Source of the DNA: Rhodanobacter sp.
Lineage (GTDB): Bacteria; Pseudomonadota; Gammaproteobacteria; Xanthomonadales; Rhodanobacteraceae
Assembly (NCBI GenBank): GCA_040371205.1
Contig: AP031382.1
Span: 1,609,562 to 1,673,561 of the forward strand
Length of the DNA: 64,000 nt
Direction of reading: 5' to 3'
Part shown: one piece after another, positions 1-8,934 of the stretch
How positions within the stretch are numbered: position 1 is the stretch's first letter
Layout: every line of letters begins with the position of its first letter
Position numbers and translations under genes: made by a program
Notes under the pieces: model-generated
Seen by the model: the letters and a program-made list of their open reading frames with translations, nothing else
Told to the model about the DNA's origin: nothing
The model's database searches: none

Positions 1-1
1 C

Positions 2-670
2 GCCAAGAAATGGCTGGCCGAGCGCCACGGCGTGCGCGTGCGCGGCTACTTGGCGCAGCTCGGCGATATCGCGCCAGCCGGCTTCGATTGGGCCGCCGTG
101 GAGCAGAACCCGTTCTTCTGGCCCTGCGCCGAGCAGGTGCCGGCGCTCGAAAAGGCGATGGACGCGCTGCGCAAGTCCGGCGACTCGGTGGGCGCGCGCG
201 TCAGTGTGGTGGCCGAGGGCGTGCCACCGGGCTGGGGCGAGCCGATCTACGGCAAGCTGGACGGCGATCTCGCGAGCGCGCTGATGTCGATCAACGCCGT
301 GAAGGGCGTGGAGATCGGCGACGGTTTTGCCGCGGTTTCCCAGCACGGCAGCGAGCATCGCGACGAAATGCGTTTGGACGGCTTTACGTCCAATCATGCG
401 GGTGGCATCCTTGGCGGCATCAGTACGGGCCAGGCGGTGGTTGCCTCGATCGCGCTGAAGCCCACCTCCAGCATCCTGATCCCCGGCCGCAGCGTGAACC
501 TGGCCGGCGAGCCGGTGGACGTGGTCACCAAGGGTCGCCACGATCCCTGCGTCGGCATCCGCGCCACGCCCATCGCCGAGGCGATGATGGCGCTGGTGCT
601 GATGGATCACGCGCTGCGCCACCGCGCGCAGTGCGGCGACGTCGGCATCGTGGCGCCGCGCATCCCCTGA
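2..670 (+). CDS. aroC: Chorismate synthase, C-terminal part (5' end outside window)
   Basis: Chorismate synthase converts EPSP to chorismate with reduced FMN, the last step of the shikimate pathway. The reading frame is open from the left edge, and 222 residues up to the TGA are visible, so about the first 140 residues of a usual ~360-residue enzyme are missing. Family signatures are plain: residues [14 protein letters not shown], then the GDGF and RDEMRLDGF stretch, [15 protein letters not shown], and [17 protein letters not shown] near the end. It lies 23 nt upstream of a hydroxyacid dehydrogenase and may be co-transcribed with it and asd. No defect is seen in the visible part. Confidence 0.97.
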   Translation, partial: AKKWLAERHGVRVRGYLAQLGDIAPAGFDWAAVEQNPFFWPCAEQVPALEKAMDALRKSGDSVGARVSVVAEGVPPGWGEPIYGKLDGDLASALMSINAVKGVEIGDGFAAVSQHGSEHRDEMRLDGFTSNHAGGILGGISTGQAVVASIALKPTSSILIPGRSVNLAGEPVDVVTKGRHDPCVGIRATPIAEAMMALVLMDHALRHRAQCGDVGIVAPRIP

Positions 671-693
671 GGCAGCGGCGCGCTGGAGTGAGC

Positions 694-1731
694 ATGGCAG
701 GCAGCAAACCGGTCGTCTGGGTGTCGCGTCCCACCTTCGACAGCGAGATCGCGCGGCTGTCGCCGCATTTCGAAGTGCGCGAGGAAGCGGCGGAAGTGAA
801 GTTCGCCCCGGCCGAGCTGGCCGCGAAGCTGGCCGGCTGCGACGCCGCCATCGTGGGCCTGAAGGAACGCATAGGGGCGGCGGAAATTGCCGGTGCCGGG
901 CGCCTGCGCATCGTCGCCAACCTCGGTGTGGGTTACGACAACCTCGACCTGGCCGCGCTCAGCGCTGCCGGCATCGCCGCCAGCAATACCGCTGACGTGC
1001 TCAACGAGAGCGTGGCCGATTACGCCTGGGCCTTGCTGCTGGGCGCGGCGCGTCGAGTGGGCGCCGCCGAGCGCTGGCTGCGCGCGGGGCAGTGGCATGC
1101 CACCGAGTTCAAGGGCTGGCTGGGCGCCGACGTGCGCGGCCGCACGCTGGGCATCCTCGGCATGGGCCGCATCGGCCAGGCCATCGCGCGGCGCGCGCGG
1201 GGCTTCGGCATGCCGGTGCTCTACCACAACCGCTCGCGCCTGCCGGAGGCCACCGAGCGCGAATGCCGCGCCCGGCTGGTAGACAAGGCCACGCTGCTGC
1301 GTGAATCCGATTTCCTCGTGCTGGTGCTGCCGTTGATGCCGCAGACCCGCCACGCCATCGGCGCCGCCGAGCTGGCGCAGATGAAGTCCACGGCAGTGCT
1401 GGTGAACGTGGCGCGCGGCGGCATCGTGGACGATGCGGCGCTGGCCGCCGCCTTGCGCGAAGGGCGCCTCGCCGCCGCCGGGCTAGACGTGTTCGAGGGC
1501 GAGCCGAACGTGCATCCCGGCCTGCTCGCGCTCGACAACGTGCTGCTCAGCCCGCATATCGCCAGCGCCACGACCGAAACCCGCCGCGCGATGACCGCGG
1601 TGGCGGTGGACAATGTGCTGGCCGCGTTCGGCCACGGCCCGCATGCCGGGCATCCGCCGAATCTGCTCAATCCCCATGTGCTGGCCACGGCCGGCGTTCC
1701 TTCCCCCACCCGCGAAGAATCCACCCGATGA
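694..1731 (+). CDS. D-isomer-specific 2-hydroxyacid dehydrogenase (glyoxylate/hydroxypyruvate reductase-like)
   Basis: NAD(P)-dependent reductase of 2-keto acids, 345 aa. The Rossmann motif GILGMGRIGQAIA is followed by HNRS, where the Asn-Arg pair in place of an acidic residue suggests NADPH. Catalytic Arg sits in VARGGIVDD, Glu in FEGEP and His in LSPHIAS, the family triad. The ATG at 694 is preferred although the frame stays open further upstream, because homology starts here (KPVVWVSRP). The stop overlaps the asd start by 4 nt (ATGA), so translation is probably coupled. The exact substrate is unknown; glyoxylate or hydroxypyruvate reduction (GhrB/TkrA type) is the likeliest, 2-ketogluconate also possible. 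Confidence 0.9.
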   Translation: MAGSKPVVWVSRPTFDSEIARLSPHFEVREEAAEVKFAPAELAAKLAGCDAAIVGLKERIGAAEIAGAGRLRIVANLGVGYDNLDLAALSAAGIAASNTADVLNESVADYAWALLLGAARRVGAAERWLRAGQWHATEFKGWLGADVRGRTLGILGMGRIGQAIARRARGFGMPVLYHNRSRLPEATERECRARLVDKATLLRESDFLVLVLPLMPQTRHAIGAAELAQMKSTAVLVNVARGGIVDDAALAAALREGRLAAAGLDVFEGEPNVHPGLLALDNVLLSPHIASATTETRRAMTAVAVDNVLAAFGHGPHAGHPPNLLNPHVLATAGVPSPTREESTR

Positions 1732-2756
1732 GCAAGAAGAGCAGTTACAAGGTTGCGATGGTCGGCGCTACCGGCGCCGTGGGCGAGACCCTGCTCGCGA
1801 TCCTCGCCGAGCGCAATTTCCCGGTCAGCGAGCTGGTACCGCTGGCCAGCGAGCGTTCGGCCGGCGGCAAGGTGGAGTTCGCCGGCAAACAGGTCACGGT
1901 GAAGAACCTCGCCGACTACGACTTCGACGGCGTGGACATCGCCTTCTTCTCGGCCGGCGGCTCGGTCAGCAAGGCGCATGCGCCGCGCGCGGCGGCGGCC
2001 GGCGCGGTGGTGATCGACAACACCTCCGAGTTCCGCTACCAGGACGACATCCCGCTGGTGGTGAGCGAGGTGAACCCGCACGCCATCGCGCAGTACACCA
2101 CCCGCGGCATCATCGCCAACCCCAACTGCTCGACGATGGGTATGCTGGTGGCGCTGGCGCCGATCCATCGCGCCGTGGGCATCGAGCGCATCAATGTGGC
2201 CACCTACCAGTCGGTCTCCGGCGCAGGCCGCTCGGGCATGGAGGAGCTGGGCAAACAGACCGCGGCACTCCTCAACTTCCAGGACGTCGAGAAGGGCAAG
2301 TTCCCCAAGCAGATCGCCTTCAACGTGATCCCGCACATCGACGACTTCCAGCCCAACGGCTACACCAAGGAAGAGATGAAGATGGTGTGGGAGACGCGCA
2401 AGATCCTGGAGGACGACTCCATCGCGGTGAACCCCACTGCGGTGCGCGTGCCTGTGTTCTACGGCCACTCCGAGGCGGTGCACATCGAGACCCGCGACAA
2501 GATCACCGCCGAGCAGGCCCGCGAACTGCTGGAGCAGGCCGAGGGCGTGGTGGTGATGGACGAGCGCAAGGCCGGCGGCTATCCCACCCCGGTGGGCGAC
2601 GTGGCCGGCAAGGACCCGGTCTACGTCGGCCGCATCCGCGAGGACATCTCGCACGAGCGCGGCCTCGACCTGTGGATCGTCTCCGACAACATCCGCAAGG
2701 GCGCCGCCCTGAATGCCGTGCAGATCGCCGAGTTGCTGATCGAGGACTATCTGTGA
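1728..2756 (+). CDS. asd: Aspartate-semialdehyde dehydrogenase
   Basis: Reduces L-aspartyl-4-phosphate to the semialdehyde with NADPH, the branch point to lysine/diaminopimelate, threonine and methionine. 342 aa. The N-terminal GATGAVGE is the nucleotide-binding loop; the catalytic Cys lies in NPNCSTMGM at about residue 135; the substrate-binding region includes RVPVFYGHSE. The ATG overlaps the stop of the preceding dehydrogenase by 4 nt, and the stop overlaps the GTG of the next small gene, suggesting one transcript. Lengths and motifs match the shorter Gram-positive-like/Pseudomonas type of Asd. Confidence 0.98.
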   Translation: MSKKSSYKVAMVGATGAVGETLLAILAERNFPVSELVPLASERSAGGKVEFAGKQVTVKNLADYDFDGVDIAFFSAGGSVSKAHAPRAAAAGAVVIDNTSEFRYQDDIPLVVSEVNPHAIAQYTTRGIIANPNCSTMGMLVALAPIHRAVGIERINVATYQSVSGAGRSGMEELGKQTAALLNFQDVEKGKFPKQIAFNVIPHIDDFQPNGYTKEEMKMVWETRKILEDDSIAVNPTAVRVPVFYGHSEAVHIETRDKITAEQARELLEQAEGVVVMDERKAGGYPTPVGDVAGKDPVYVGRIREDISHERGLDLWIVSDNIRKGAALNAVQIAELLIEDYL

Positions 2757-3031
2757 AGCCTGGCGCGTGCCGGCTGGGGCTGATCGGTTTGCTGGCGGCC
2801 ATGCCGGTGGCGCAGGCATGGCCGGCGATCAAGACCGCGCAGCAGGCTGCGGCCGCCGTGGCCAGGCAGCAGGCCGTGGTCGACCGTCTGCGGAAGAACG
2901 TGAAGGCGCAGGAATCCGACAGCCAGGCTGCGGCGGCGAAGCTGAAGCGGCAGGATGCCGAAATCGCCGCGTTGCAACGGCAGCTGCAGGCGGTGCAGCG
3001 GTCGGAGAAGGCGGCGGCGGCGGGACCCTGA
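2753..3031 (+). CDS. Small exported coiled-coil protein of unknown function
   Basis: 92 aa if the GTG at 2753, which overlaps the asd stop (GTGA), is the start. The first ~24 residues look like a Sec signal peptide: a short basic start, a hydrophobic run GLIGLLAAMPVA, then AQAWPA as a possible signal peptidase I site. The rest is Ala/Gln/Lys-rich and helical with heptad-like spacing (residues ~30-85: VARQQAVVDRLRK, KRQDAEIAALQRQLQ), so a coiled coil. No catalytic motif is seen. Its place between asd and fimV, and its periplasmic prediction, could mean a cell-envelope role, but this is a guess. A spurious ORF is possible though the frame and start overlap argue for a gene. Confidence 0.7.
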   Translation: MKPGACRLGLIGLLAAMPVAQAWPAIKTAQQAAAAVARQQAVVDRLRKNVKAQESDSQAAAAKLKRQDAEIAALQRQLQAVQRSEKAAAAGP

Positions 3032-3109
3032 GCGTCTTCGGGCCTGTCGCGCGACTTGCCATTGCTGGAATGCGCAGCAGAAATGCGTCGCAAGTCTGCG
3101 TCCCGCCTA

Positions 3110-3138
3110 TTGTTGATCGGTCCGCATCTAACTAAAGT
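3110..3138 (+). promoter_or_regulatory. Possible sigma70 promoter for fimV
   Basis: TTGTTG (3110-3115), a 17-nt spacer and TAAAGT (3133-3138) lie 77 nt upstream of the fimV ATG in the 183-nt gap after the small exported-protein gene. Both hexamers deviate from consensus, so this is tentative. Confidence 0.35.
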
Positions 3139-3214
3139 GGCAACCTGTCTGGCCGAAGGGCCGCCATTGTGGTGGCCTTGCCGGGGGGCTGTGGCCTGTT
3201 CGGGGGAGCACGTA

Positions 3215-5398
3215 ATGAATCGTTCGTTGAAACTGCCACTGCTGATGGCCTTGGCGCTGGGCAGCAGCCAGGCGCTGGCGATGGATCTGGGCCAGATCCA
3301 GGTCAAGTCGACACTGGGCCAGCCGTTGCTGGCGGAGATTCCGGTGCAGCAGGCCTCGCCGGCCGAGCTGCAGCAGCTCAGCGTGCAATTGGCCTCGGGC
3401 GATGCTTCCGCCGGGATTCCCCTGCACTTTGCCGTGGTCGAGGGGGCCAATGGCCACAAGGTGATCCGCATCACCAGCGATGCGGCGGTCAACGATCCGT
3501 TCCTCGACCTGCTGGTCGAGATCCATGGCGGCAACGGCAAGAGCGTGCGCGAGTTCACCATCCTGCTCGACCCGCCCGGCAGCAGCCCCGCGCCGCAACC
3601 TTCGCCCGCCCGCGTCGAGCATGTGGCGCAGCCCGCCGCGATGGCGCCTAGGCCGTCGGCAGCGCCGGTCACCGGCCAGTGGCATGTGGAAAGCGGCCAG
3701 TCCCTGTCCACGGTGGCCCGCAAGACCGCCCCGGCCGGCGTGGACGTCAATCAGATGATGCTGGCGTTGAAGCAGGCCAATCCCGACGCCTTCTACCGCG
3801 ACAACATCAATGCCCTGAAGGCCGGTACGGTGCTGCGCATCCCGAGCAAGGCCGAGGCCGAAGCGATGGCCGTGGCCGCCGCCGCCGAGGAAGTGCGCCG
3901 CCAGAACGGCGACTGGCGCAACGGCCCGATCGCCAACGCGCCCACCAGCGTGGCCGACGCCGGCACGCGCGCCGGCACGTCCAGTTCGCCCACCGCGACC
4001 AAGGCCGACGCTGGCGACCACCTCGCCCTGGTGCCGGCGAAACAGGGCGAGAAGTCCGCCACCGACACCAGCAGCACATTGCGTCAGGACCTGCAACGCA
4101 GCCAGGAAAGCATCGCCAACCTGCAGCAGCAGGGCGCCGACCTGAAGTCGCGCCTGAAGGAGCTTGGCGACCTCAACAGCAAAAACCAGCGCTTGCTGGC
4201 CCTCAAGGACAACGAGATCGCCGAGCTGCAGCAGAAGCTCGCGGCAGCGCGCAAGTCCGCCGACATGCCGGCCGGGGCGAAGCCCGCCGCAGCAGAGGAA
4301 GCGGCGGCCGCGAAACCTGCGGCCGCGACTTCCGCCCCGGCGACGCAGGCGCCCGCGGCCAGTGCGACTGTGGCCAAGGCGGCATCGACCCCGGCCCCGG
4401 CCAGCAGCGCCGCGGCGACGCCGGCCGCCAGCGTCGCGAGCCCGGCCAAGGCCGAGCCAGCCAAGCACGAAGCGGCCAAGACCGCGCCGCTCAAGCCTGC
4501 GTCGGCCAGCGAAGAACCCTGGTACGCCCAGCTCTGGGTGCAGGCCCTGGGCGGTGTCGCCGTCCTGCTGCTGTTGCTGTGGGCATTGGCTGGCCGCCGC
4601 AAGGCGAAGCCCGCGTCCTCGCTGCCGAAGCCGCCGTCCTCGCTGGCCGACCGTTTCGGTGCCGAGCCGCTGCTCGACGACGCGGGCGACGACATCGACC
4701 AGAACCTGCTGCTGGACCAGTTGGCCGAGCACCCGGACGACATCGGCCTGCACCTGGAACTGGTCAGCCTGTACTACGGCCGCCGCGACATCGAGCACTT
4801 CGAGGCTGCGGCCGAGGCCATGCATGCCCACGTCACCGATCCGCATCAGGAGGAGTGGCAGCAGGTGGTGCGCATGGGCGAAGACCTGGTGCCGGCCCAT
4901 CCGCTGTTCGCCAACCACGGCGACATGGCGATGGACGAACACGAGGGGCACCACGGCTTCGATATCGACCAGTACGCCGCCGAGCCGGCAGCTTCACCCG
5001 CTCCGGCCGTGCCGCCGCCGATGCCGGCCAACCCGGTCACGGTGAGCGAATACAACTTCAATTTCGATCTCACTCCGCCGCACGACAAGCGTGCCGACGA
5101 CGCCAGGCCGGCGCCGGAGCATGTCGAAGACGAAGACGCCACGGTCATCCGCAACGCCGAGCCGAAGTCGACCTGGCAGTTCGGCGAGGAGCCGGAGTCG
5201 CATGTGCAGACCATCGGCCACGACATCGAGCCGCGCGAGTTCAGCGACGATCCGGTGGATACCAAGCTCGACCTGGCCCGTGCCTACCTCGACATGGGCG
5301 ATCCGGAAGGCGCGCGCGCCATGCTCGAAGAGGTGTTGCACGAAGGCAGCCAGATGCAGCGCGACGTGGCCAAGCGCCTGCTCGACGACCTGCACTGA
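3215..5398 (+). CDS. fimV: FimV family polar assembly protein (peptidoglycan-binding, TPR)
   Basis: FimV organises type IV pilus and polar machinery in the inner membrane. 727 aa from the ATG at 3215. Visible order: signal peptide (residues 1-23, LPLLMALALGSSQALA), conserved N-terminal FimV domain starting MDLGQIQVKSTLGQPL, a LysM-like segment from about residue 156 (WHVESGQSLSTVARK), a coiled coil at ~289-342, an Ala/Pro/Lys-rich linker, one transmembrane helix at ~441-460 (VQALGGVAVLLLLLW), and a long acidic cytoplasmic part ending in the FimV C-terminal TPR domain (~681-727, LDLARAYLDMGDPEGAR). Shorter than the ~900-residue Pseudomonas protein, mainly in the linker. Location before truA and trp genes is as in other gammaproteobacteria. 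Confidence 0.95.
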   Translation: MNRSLKLPLLMALALGSSQALAMDLGQIQVKSTLGQPLLAEIPVQQASPAELQQLSVQLASGDASAGIPLHFAVVEGANGHKVIRITSDAAVNDPFLDLLVEIHGGNGKSVREFTILLDPPGSSPAPQPSPARVEHVAQPAAMAPRPSAAPVTGQWHVESGQSLSTVARKTAPAGVDVNQMMLALKQANPDAFYRDNINALKAGTVLRIPSKAEAEAMAVAAAAEEVRRQNGDWRNGPIANAPTSVADAGTRAGTSSSPTATKADAGDHLALVPAKQGEKSATDTSSTLRQDLQRSQESIANLQQQGADLKSRLKELGDLNSKNQRLLALKDNEIAELQQKLAAARKSADMPAGAKPAAAEEAAAAKPAAATSAPATQAPAASATVAKAASTPAPASSAAATPAASVASPAKAEPAKHEAAKTAPLKPASASEEPWYAQLWVQALGGVAVLLLLLWALAGRRKAKPASSLPKPPSSLADRFGAEPLLDDAGDDIDQNLLLDQLAEHPDDIGLHLELVSLYYGRRDIEHFEAAAEAMHAHVTDPHQEEWQQVVRMGEDLVPAHPLFANHGDMAMDEHEGHHGFDIDQYAAEPAASPAPAVPPPMPANPVTVSEYNFNFDLTPPHDKRADDARPAPEHVEDEDATVIRNAEPKSTWQFGEEPESHVQTIGHDIEPREFSDDPVDTKLDLARAYLDMGDPEGARAMLEEVLHEGSQMQRDVAKRLLDDLH

Positions 5399-5423
5399 GC
5401 GGTCTGGTTCTTCAGTAACGCGC

Positions 5424-5450
5424 AAACGGGCCGGCCATGCCGGCCCGTTT
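5424..5450 (+). terminator. Strong hairpin after fimV, probable terminator
   Basis: A perfect 12-bp inverted repeat with a 3-nt loop (AAACGGGCCGGC / CAT / GCCGGCCCGTTT), 25 nt after the fimV stop, followed by GATTTTC. The GC-rich core with flanking A and T tracts fits a bidirectional intrinsic terminator, and it is also the first element of the duplicated module described next. Confidence 0.7.
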
Positions 5451-5537
5451 GATTTTCGCGACCAGGGGCGGTCGCAAGTTCTGAAGAGTGCGGCCAAGGA
5501 TGGCCGCCCGTTTGATTTCGCGATCACGGACGATCGC
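5424..5537. repeat. Two tandem hairpin modules between fimV and truA
   Basis: Module 1: hairpin 5424-5450, the linker CCCGTTTGATTTTCGCG, then hairpin GCGACC/GGTCGC (5458-5475). Module 2: hairpin GCGGCCA/TGGCCGC (5490-5507), the near-identical linker CCCGTTTGATTTCGCG, then hairpin GCGATC/GATCGC (5520-5537). The second hairpin arms differ in sequence between modules but keep complementarity (covariation), which suggests selection on structure. It resembles a REP-like element; no further copies were noticed in the window. Confidence 0.6.
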
Positions 5538-5593
5538 AGGGAAGATGCCTGTTACGCTCACCATCTTTGAACATTGAATCGACAGCACGATCC

Positions 5594-6361
5594 ATGCGCA
5601 TTGCCCTGGGCATCGAATACGACGGCACCGACTTCCTCGGCTGGCAGCGCCTGACCCATGGCGACACGGTGCAGGGCGCATTGGAACAAGCCTTGTCCAA
5701 GGTGGCCGCGCAGCCGGTCGAGGTAACCTGCGCGGGCCGTACCGACGCCGGTGTGCACGGCCGTTGCCAGGTGGTGCATTTTGACGCGCCGGTGGAGCGC
5801 GAAATGCGCGGCTGGCTGCTTGGCGCGACCTCCAACTTGCCGCGCAGCGTGGCGGTGCTGTGGGCGCAGCCGGTGGCGGAGGATTTCCATGCACGCTTTT
5901 CCGCGCGCAGCCGGCGCTACCGCTACACCATCCTCAACCGGCCGGTGCGTGCGGCGTTGGACGCGCGCTACGTCACCTGGGAACGCCTGCCGCTGGATGC
6001 CGCGCGCATGCATGCCGCAGCGCAAGCCCTGCTGGGCGAGCACGATTTCTCCGCGTTCCGCGCGGTTTCCTGCCAGGCCGCGCATCCGCGCCGCTGCGTG
6101 CTGGCGGTGAGCGTGCGGCGCGAGGACGAGCAGGTGATCGTGGAAATCGAGGCGAACGCCTTTCTTCACCACATGGTGCGCAACATCGTGGGTTCGCTGC
6201 TGCCGGTGGGGCGTGGCGAGCAGCCGGTGGAATGGGTCGCCGAACTGCTGGCCGGCCGCAACCGCGAGCTAGCCGGGCCCACGGCGCCGTCATCGGGCCT
6301 GACCTTCCTCGGTCCGCGTTACGAGGCGCATTGGGGCCTGCCGGCAGAGGTGTCGCAATGA
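5594..6361 (+). CDS. truA: tRNA pseudouridine(38-40) synthase
   Basis: TruA isomerises U38-U40 in the anticodon stem-loop of tRNAs. 255 aa from the ATG at 5594 ([18 protein letters not shown]); a TTG 27 nt upstream is in frame but the family begins at [11 protein letters not shown]. The catalytic Asp lies in [10 protein letters not shown] (about residue 52), and the C-terminal [12 protein letters not shown] is the conserved core. Its stop overlaps the trpF start by 4 nt, so truA, trpF and the following cupin-like gene look like one operon beginning after the hairpins downstream of fimV. Confidence 0.97.
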   Translation: MRIALGIEYDGTDFLGWQRLTHGDTVQGALEQALSKVAAQPVEVTCAGRTDAGVHGRCQVVHFDAPVEREMRGWLLGATSNLPRSVAVLWAQPVAEDFHARFSARSRRYRYTILNRPVRAALDARYVTWERLPLDAARMHAAAQALLGEHDFSAFRAVSCQAAHPRRCVLAVSVRREDEQVIVEIEANAFLHHMVRNIVGSLLPVGRGEQPVEWVAELLAGRNRELAGPTAPSSGLTFLGPRYEAHWGLPAEVSQ

Positions 6362-6993
6362 CCCGCATCAAGTGCTGCGGCATGACCCGCGTCGAGGATG
6401 CGCTGCTGGCCGCGCGGCTGGGCGCGGACGCGATCGGCCTGGTATTCACCGCACGCAGCAAGCGCCGGGTGGCGCTGGAGCAGGCGCGGACGATCCGCCG
6501 CGCGTTGCCGCCCTTCGTGGATGCCGTGGCCCTGTTCATGGACGACGAGGCAGGCCTGGTCGAGGACGTCGTGGCGACGGTGCAACCCGACCTGCTGCAA
6601 TTCCACGGCGACGAACCTGATGCGTGGTGCGCGCGTTTCGGGCGGCCCTACCTCAAGGCCATTGCGATGGGCGAGGGCGCCGCGGCGTTGCCGCGCCTGC
6701 GCGACTATCCGCAGGCCGCCGCGTTGCTGCTAGATGGCCATGCCGCGGGCGAAGCCGGCGGCAGCGGCAAGGCGTTCGACTGGTCGTTGCTGCCCGGCGA
6801 TCTAGCGCAGCCGGTGATACTCGCCGGCGGCCTGCATGCGGGCAACGTGGGTGCGGCGATACGCGCGGCGCGGCCATGGGCGGTGGACGTGGCCAGCGGC
6901 GTGGAATCGGCGCCGGGCATCAAGGACGCCGGCAAGTTGCGGGATTTCATCGCGGCGGTGCGTGCCGCGGACCAGGGGGATGCAAAGTCATGA
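6358..6993 (+). CDS. trpF: Phosphoribosylanthranilate isomerase
   Basis: Amadori isomerisation of phosphoribosyl anthranilate to CdRP in tryptophan synthesis; (beta/alpha)8 barrel, 211 aa. Start [11 protein letters not shown] carries the catalytic Cys (residue 7), and GLVF, LQFHGDE and the phosphate-binding ILAGGL and VDVASGVE motifs follow in order, with the general-acid Asp in VDVASG. It is fused to its neighbours by 4-nt ATGA overlaps on both sides (truA before, JmjC-like gene after). trpB and trpA lie 2 kb downstream but are separated by the divergently oriented regulator. Confidence 0.97.
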   Translation: MTRIKCCGMTRVEDALLAARLGADAIGLVFTARSKRRVALEQARTIRRALPPFVDAVALFMDDEAGLVEDVVATVQPDLLQFHGDEPDAWCARFGRPYLKAIAMGEGAAALPRLRDYPQAAALLLDGHAAGEAGGSGKAFDWSLLPGDLAQPVILAGGLHAGNVGAAIRAARPWAVDVASGVESAPGIKDAGKLRDFIAAVRAADQGDAKS

Positions 6994-8024
6994 GCGAAGT
7001 TTCCAGCACGGTGCCGGTACCGGCCGCGATGGAGGAGTGCCGGGTCGATGCAAGCCATCCCTTCGATCCGCGCATCCTGATCGACCGCGAGCGTCCACTG
7101 GCGATCCGCGGCCTGGTGCGCGACTGGCCGATCGTGCAGCTCGCGCTGCAGTCGGACACCGCCTTCGCGCAGCGCCTGGCCGAGCTGGACAACGGCGCCG
7201 ATGTCAGCACGCTGATGGTGGCGCCGGAGGCCGACGGCATCGTCGGCTACTCGGCGGACCTGGGCGAGATGAACTACCAGCACTTCAAGGTGCCGGTGAC
7301 CCTGGGCCTGCAGCGGCTGGCCAGCTACAGCCGGCGCGAGCACGCGCCGGCGCTGGTGATCCAGAGCGCGCGCGTGCGCGAATGCCTGCCCGGCTTGCTG
7401 GAAGACCACACGCTGCCGTTCCTCGATCCCTCGGTGGAGCCGCGCCTGTGGGTGGGCAACAAGGCCACCACGCCCACCCATTTCGATTCGATGCGCAACA
7501 TCGCCTGCGTGCTGTGCGGCGCACGGCGCTTCACCCTGTTCCCGCCGGAGCAATTGCCCAACCTCTACATCGGCCCGCTGGATTTCGCGCCCACCGGCGC
7601 GGCGATCAGCCTGGCGCGGCTGGACCGCCCCGACGATCCGCGCTATCCGCGCCTGAAGCAGGCGCTGGCCGCCGCGCAGGTAGTCGAGCTGCATCCCGGC
7701 GACGCGATCTACATCCCGCCGCTGTGGTGGCACAACGTGGAGTCGCTGCAGCAGCTCAACGCGCTGATGAACTACTGGTGGAGCCCGGTGGACGTGCCCG
7801 GCTACAACTCCGGCTATGCGCGCGCGGCGCTGTTCCACTGCCTGCTGGCCTTCCGCGAGCTGCCGCCGGCCGAACGGGAACAATGGCGCCGGCTGCTGGA
7901 TTACTACGTGTTTGGCGGCGAAGAAAGCGTGGCGCACATCCCGGAGCAGCGCCGCGGCGTGCTGGGGCGGCAGACGCCGGAGATCGTGGAGAAGCTGAAG
8001 GAAGGCGCGCGGCAGAATCTTTGA
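6990..8024 (+). CDS. JmjC/cupin_8-type Fe(II)/2-oxoglutarate oxygenase-like protein
   Basis: 344 aa. The metal facial triad of JmjC-like oxygenases is visible: HxD in PTHFDSMRN (about residue 166-168) and the distal His in PPLWWHNVES, with the IYIPP strand between. These proteins hydroxylate protein side chains or small molecules using 2-oxoglutarate; the substrate here cannot be read. It overlaps trpF by 4 nt, so it is expressed with truA and trpF, and it converges on trpI with 12 nt between stops. There is no secretion signal. Placement inside trp genes need not mean a tryptophan substrate. Confidence 0.85.
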   Translation: MSEVSSTVPVPAAMEECRVDASHPFDPRILIDRERPLAIRGLVRDWPIVQLALQSDTAFAQRLAELDNGADVSTLMVAPEADGIVGYSADLGEMNYQHFKVPVTLGLQRLASYSRREHAPALVIQSARVRECLPGLLEDHTLPFLDPSVEPRLWVGNKATTPTHFDSMRNIACVLCGARRFTLFPPEQLPNLYIGPLDFAPTGAAISLARLDRPDDPRYPRLKQALAAAQVVELHPGDAIYIPPLWWHNVESLQQLNALMNYWWSPVDVPGYNSGYARAALFHCLLAFRELPPAEREQWRRLLDYYVFGGEESVAHIPEQRRGVLGRQTPEIVEKLKEGARQNL

Positions 8025-8036
8025 GCGCCCGCCTTC

Positions 8037-8930
8037 TCATGCTTCGCTCAGTTCGCGGTGCAGCCAATCCGCCAGCGCGGCGAGGCGCGCATCGCCGCCG
8101 CGCCCTGCCGAAACCAGTGCCCAGCACGCGGAGGTTTCGCGGAACCCCCAGGGTGCGAGCAGCCGTCCGCTGGCGAGGTCGTCGGCCACCAGCGGCTGCG
8201 GCGCGATCGCCACGCCCAGTCCGGCTGCAGCGGCCTCCAGCAGGAAATAAAGATGGGGCAGGGCCTGGGTCTGCTGCAGCGATTCGGGCGGCAGGCCCAT
8301 GGCGCGCGCCCATTCCGGCCATGCCTGCGGGCGCGAGGCGGTGTGCAGCAACGGTTCCTCGCACAATGCGCTGGCGGGCGATTCGCGCAGGCGGTCGGCG
8401 CCGGGGTAGCGCGGGCTGAGCACGGGGCCGATGCGTTCGGGGGCCAGCTCGTGCACCTGCCAGCCGGCGGGAAAGGGCGGTGCGGCCAGCAGCAAGGCGG
8501 CATCCACGTCGGCGAGATGGTCGACGACGGGTTCCTCCTGCACGGCCAGGTGCAGGGTCAACGCGGGCAGGTCGTGGCGCAGGCGGTCGAGTCGCGGAAT
8601 CACCCAGCGCGCCAGCACGCTGCCGGAACAGCCGAGTACGCAGGCCGCATTGGCGTGGGCGTTACGCAACTGCAGCCAACCCTCCCGCAACTGCCCGAAG
8701 GCGCTGCTGCATTGCTCGCGCAACTGCTGGCCGGTCGCGGTGAGCGCGACGCCGCGCCCCTGGCGGACGAACAATGGCTGCCCCAGCGCCTCTTCCAGCG
8801 TGCGCACTTGCCGGCTCACCGCACCGTGGGTCACGTGCAGTTCCTGTGCGGCAAGGCTCATGCTGCCCAGCCGCGCAGCGGACTCGAAGGCGCGCAGGGC
8901 ATTCAGCGAGGGCAGGTCGCGATCCGGCAT
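8037..8930 (-). CDS. trpI: LysR-family activator of trpBA
   Basis: 297 aa. N-terminal winged HTH (DLPSLNALRAFESAARLGS, LHVTHGAVSRQVRTLEEALG) and a periplasmic-binding-like effector domain with LLHTASRPQAWPEWA and LAPWGFRETSA, which closely recall Pseudomonas TrpI, the activator of trpBA that responds to indoleglycerol phosphate. It is divergent from trpB with 103 nt between start codons, exactly as in Pseudomonas. By analogy it activates trpBA and represses itself. A GcvA-like regulator is the alternative, but the context makes TrpI much more likely. Confidence 0.92.
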   Translation of the reverse strand: MPDRDLPSLNALRAFESAARLGSMSLAAQELHVTHGAVSRQVRTLEEALGQPLFVRQGRGVALTATGQQLREQCSSAFGQLREGWLQLRNAHANAACVLGCSGSVLARWVIPRLDRLRHDLPALTLHLAVQEEPVVDHLADVDAALLLAAPPFPAGWQVHELAPERIGPVLSPRYPGADRLRESPASALCEEPLLHTASRPQAWPEWARAMGLPPESLQQTQALPHLYFLLEAAAAGLGVAIAPQPLVADDLASGRLLAPWGFRETSACWALVSAGRGGDARLAALADWLHRELSEA

Positions 8931-8934
8931 GCTG

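Noticed and set aside
1221-2819. 532-codon antisense frame over the hydroxyacid dehydrogenase and asd
   Set aside because: Composed of His/Arg/Ala-rich shadow sequence opposite a well-supported gene; no motif, high-GC artefact.
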